A DNA stretch of 9,123 nucleotides. It comes from Actinomycetota bacterium. GTDB taxonomy: Bacteria; Actinomycetota; Actinomycetes; Streptosporangiales; Streptosporangiaceae. The DNA is taken from contig DPMS01000798.1 in assembly GCA_003541285.1 (NCBI GenBank), positions 1,871 to 10,993 of the forward strand, in the 5' to 3' direction. Below the pieces are notes generated by a model that saw only the letters and a program-made list of their open reading frames with translations, made no database searches and was not told the DNA's origin. Positions within the stretch are counted from its first letter, which is position 1, and every line of letters starts with the position of its first letter. Both the position numbers and the translations under genes were made by a program. Of this stretch, positions 7,368 through 9,123 are shown one piece after another.

Positions 7368-7417
7368 TCACCCTACCGGGGTGGCGGGGGCCTGACGGGG
7401 CGTCACCGTTAGGGTGA
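7368..7417. promoter_or_regulatory. Divergent promoter region with mirrored TAGGGTGA elements
   Basis: An exact 8-bp inverted repeat, TCACCCTA (7368-7375) and TAGGGTGA (7410-7417), sits between the divergent LLM and maleylpyruvate-isomerase-like genes. Each arm contains TAGGGT, which fits the Streptomyces-type -10 (TAG-Pu-Pu-T), oriented toward its own gene. On the minus strand it is 6 nt from the LLM ATG. On the plus strand it is about 50 nt from the GTG at 7467. A smaller dyad, TGACG-GGG-CGTCA (7393-7405), lies between the arms. -35 boxes are not clear. The arms may be two -10 boxes, an operator, or both. Confidence 0.45.
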
Positions 7418-7466
7418 ATGTGCCGTTTTCTGGTCCGCGTCCCCGTCCCCATCCCTGGAGTCAGTC

Positions 7467-8249
7467 GTGGAAGCTGGTCCCCGCGCGTGGATCGCAGCGC
7501 TGCGCAACTCGCACGAGCGCCTGGCCGCACTGGTCGCTCAGATGAGCCCGGCGCAGCTCACCAATCCGTCCTACGCCAGCGAATGGACGACCGCCCAGGT
7601 ACTGTCCCATCTCGGCAGTGGTGCCGAACTGGCGGAGTTCTCCATTGCCGCCGCCCTTGTCCCGAGTGGGACCGTGGACCGGGAGGCGTTTCCGGCGGTC
7701 TGGGAGAGCTGGAATGCCAGGAGCCCCGAGCAGCGGGCAGCCGACTGCCTGACCACCAACGAAGCCCGGCTGGACAGGCTTGAGCAGCTCAGCGATGCGG
7801 AACTGGCAAAATGCGGCTGGATTTCTTCGGCGCCGAGTTCGACGCGAGCGGATTGTTGAGCCTGTACCTCGCCTAACATGCCGTGCACACCTGGGACATC
7901 GCGGTCGCCTTTGACCCGTCAGCGGTGGTGTCGCCGGACGCCGTGGCGCTGCTGGCCGGGCGTCTGCCGGCGGTAGCCTGCTGGGCGGCCAAACCGGATG
8001 GCAGCACCTTCCGGGCCAGGCTCCGGGCGACCGGCCTCGGCGTGGACTATCTGCTGGAGGTGGCGGCGGACAAGGTCAGCTGCGCGCCCTCGGCTGCCCG
8101 GGACGGTGCGGAGCCAGCGCCGGAAGCAGAGATCTCGCTGCCCGCCGAGGTGCTGCTCCGGCTGGTCTACGGCCGGCTCGATCCCGCACACACCGGCGGG
8201 TGTGACCGGGGACCTGGATAAGGTGCGGCCCGTCTTCCCAGGCTTCTGA
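7467..8249 (+). pseudogene. Maleylpyruvate isomerase-family (mycothiol-dependent, DinB-like) gene, disrupted
   Basis: The pieces reconstruct to about 260 residues of the maleylpyruvate isomerase N-terminal-domain family, predicted mycothiol-dependent metalloenzymes. Piece 1 (7467-7811, GTG start, GGAG at 7457-7460 with 6-nt spacing) gives the helical N-terminus, including EWTTAQVLSHLGSGAE with the expected metal-ligand His48. A base is then missing at an AAAA run (7808-7811): the old frame runs on to a TGA at 7857-7859, while the correct frame continues from 7811 as MRLDFFGAEFDASGLLSLYLA. That frame meets a TAA at 7874-7876 where relatives have Glu (family GEHAVHTWD), a likely GAA/GAG to TAA change. 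Piece 3 (7877-8191) carries HAVHTWDIAVAFDPSAV through LLRLVYGRLDPAHT. A second frameshift at the CACACA run (8187-8192, 2 nt lost or 1 gained) moves the natural ending VTGDLDKVRPVFPGF to another frame, stopping at TGA 8247-8249. Three lesions make a functional product very unlikely. Confidence 0.88.
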
Positions 8250-8255
8250 GCCGGT

Positions 8256-8298
8256 CCCGGCCGGGCGGCACCGCGTCAGGCCCGGCCGGGCGGCACCG
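8256..8298. repeat. Tandem 18-bp direct repeat containing a CCCGGCCGGG palindrome
   Basis: CCCGGCCGGGCGGCACCG occurs twice without mismatch, at 8256-8273 and 8281-8298 (25-bp period). Both copies are followed by a (CG)TCAG sequence. Each begins with the perfect palindrome CCCGGCCGGG; in copy 2 it extends to 12 bp (8280-8291). The repeat lies in the 73-nt gap between the convergent pseudogene and the D-amino-acid oxidase gene. It could act as a bidirectional transcription barrier, though no T tract follows, or be a small duplication. Confidence 0.6.
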
Positions 8299-8322
8299 TC
8301 AGTCTGCGGCCGTGGGCACCTG

Positions 8323-9123
8323 TCAGTTCGCGAGCAGGCCGGCGATATCACGGGCGCAGCCCCAGGACAGGGTGACACCTCCGCCGCCGTGCCCATAGTT
8401 GTGCAGGATCAGCGGGCCGTCACCGGCTGCGCTGGCGGGCTCCGCCTCCAGCCGGACGGTCGGCCGGACCGGGCGCAGACCGACCCGGTGGGCGAGGACC
8501 TGTGCAGCCCGGAGCCTGGGCTCGACCGCGGCGCAGTCCCGCAGGATCCGGTCGGCCACCGCCGGGACGGGTTCGAGGTTCCAGTCGCCCACCGCTTCCG
8601 TGCCACCGAGCACCACCGTGTCCCCATGCGGGAACAGGTAGATGAGCTCGGCTGACTCATCCCCGGCCCCGATGAAGAACTCGCTGATGCCCGGGTTGGC
8701 GGCCACGACTACCTGGCCGCGTACCGGCGTCATCGCCGGGTCGGGAACCAGGTGCCGGGCACCCACGCCGGCGCAGTTCACGACCGCCCGGGCGCCGCAG
8801 TCGCGGGCGGTCTCCAGCAGTGAGCTGACCGTTCCGGTCTCGATCTTGCCGTCGGCGCTCTCGAACCGGGCCTGCAGGTAGCCAAGATAGGTCGGCATGT
8901 GCACCAGGGGCGCGCTGTAGCGCCAGCCACTGGTGAACCCGGCCGGCAGTTCCGCTGGCTGGCAGGGATGGTAGCCGTCAAGTTCGGTGAGCCAGGCGGG
9001 CGGGGTGTCATCCGCGCCGGGGGTGCCGCGCGAGACCTCGATCCCGTGCGCGATCCGCACCCCCGCCGCTGGATCGGCCGCGAGTTCGCGGAACATGGCC
9101 AGGCCCACGCGGCCCCACCTCCC
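8323..9123 (-). CDS. D-amino-acid oxidase (FAD-dependent), N-terminus outside window
   Basis: The frame is open to the window edge (GRWGR precedes the GTG at 9106-9108), so the gene continues beyond; 266 residues are visible. The enzyme oxidatively deaminates D-amino acids to 2-oxo acids, ammonia and hydrogen peroxide, using FAD. Family signatures in order are FRELAADPAAGVRI, YSAPLVHMPTYLGYL, the dinucleotide-fold segment ARAVVNCAGVGARHL, MTPVRGQVV, YLFPHGDTVVLGGT (with the substrate-pocket Tyr region), GLRPVRPTVRLE (with the expected carboxylate-binding Arg), and the FAD-binding C-terminus HNYGHGGGGVTLSWGCA. The N-terminal GxGxxG segment, about 50 residues, is off-window. The visible part shows no lesion, unlike its neighbour. 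Glycine oxidase/ThiO-type relatives are less likely because the GLRPVRP and GHGGGGVTLSWG motifs fit D-amino-acid oxidases better. Confidence 0.88.
   Translation of the reverse strand, partial: GRWGRVGLAMFRELAADPAAGVRIAHGIEVSRGTPGADDTPPAWLTELDGYHPCQPAELPAGFTSGWRYSAPLVHMPTYLGYLQARFESADGKIETGTVSSLLETARDCGARAVVNCAGVGARHLVPDPAMTPVRGQVVVAANPGISEFFIGAGDESAELIYLFPHGDTVVLGGTEAVGDWNLEPVPAVADRILRDCAAVEPRLRAAQVLAHRVGLRPVRPTVRLEAEPASAAGDGPLILHNYGHGGGGVTLSWGCARDIAGLLAN

Noticed and set aside
7418..7783. ATG-started plus-strand frame just after the TAGGGT element
   Set aside because: It starts only 3 nt after the -10-like hexamer and is out of frame with the isomerase-family protein, whose domain motifs fix the real frame from 7467.

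Overview
This is a chromosome-like stretch from a high-GC actinobacterium. The evidence is strong G/C bias at third codon positions, an archaeal/eukaryote-like valyl-tRNA synthetase of the kind found in many actinobacteria, a probable F420-type luciferase-like oxidoreductase, a mycothiol-dependent maleylpyruvate-isomerase-family gene, a large ATP-binding LuxR (LAL) regulator, and several apparently leaderless promoters. The genus cannot be fixed from this sequence.

Layout, left to right: the Pro/Ala-rich C-terminal tail of an unidentified + strand protein (1-255) converges at almost zero distance with valS (- strand, 260-2879). valS has a single-base frameshift after codon 40, which separates its start from the part carrying the HIGH motif. 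Upstream of valS on the same strand is a small PRC-barrel-like protein (2900-3253). The two may be cotranscribed, although valS also has a promoter-like sequence placed for leaderless expression. A 142-nt divergent region holding an operator-like inverted repeat separates this pair from a 996-residue LAL regulator on the + strand (3396-6386). The regulator converges with an LLM-class flavin-dependent oxidoreductase (- strand, 6440-7363). That gene is divergent from a maleylpyruvate isomerase/DinB-fold gene (+ strand, 7467-8249), which is a clear pseudogene with two frameshifts and one nonsense codon. After a short intergenic region with a tandem 18-bp repeat, the window ends in a D-amino-acid oxidase (- strand, 8323 to the edge) whose N-terminal FAD-binding part lies outside.

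The genes do not form one obvious pathway. valS is housekeeping, the LAL protein is a probable stand-alone ATP-dependent activator, and the right-hand third is a set of small-molecule redox or detoxification genes. The most interesting signals are the two damaged genes, which lie beside long intact genes, and the symmetric elements in the two divergent promoter regions. I see no CRISPR array, tRNA or rRNA, insertion sequence, phage gene, or convincing new multi-gene system.
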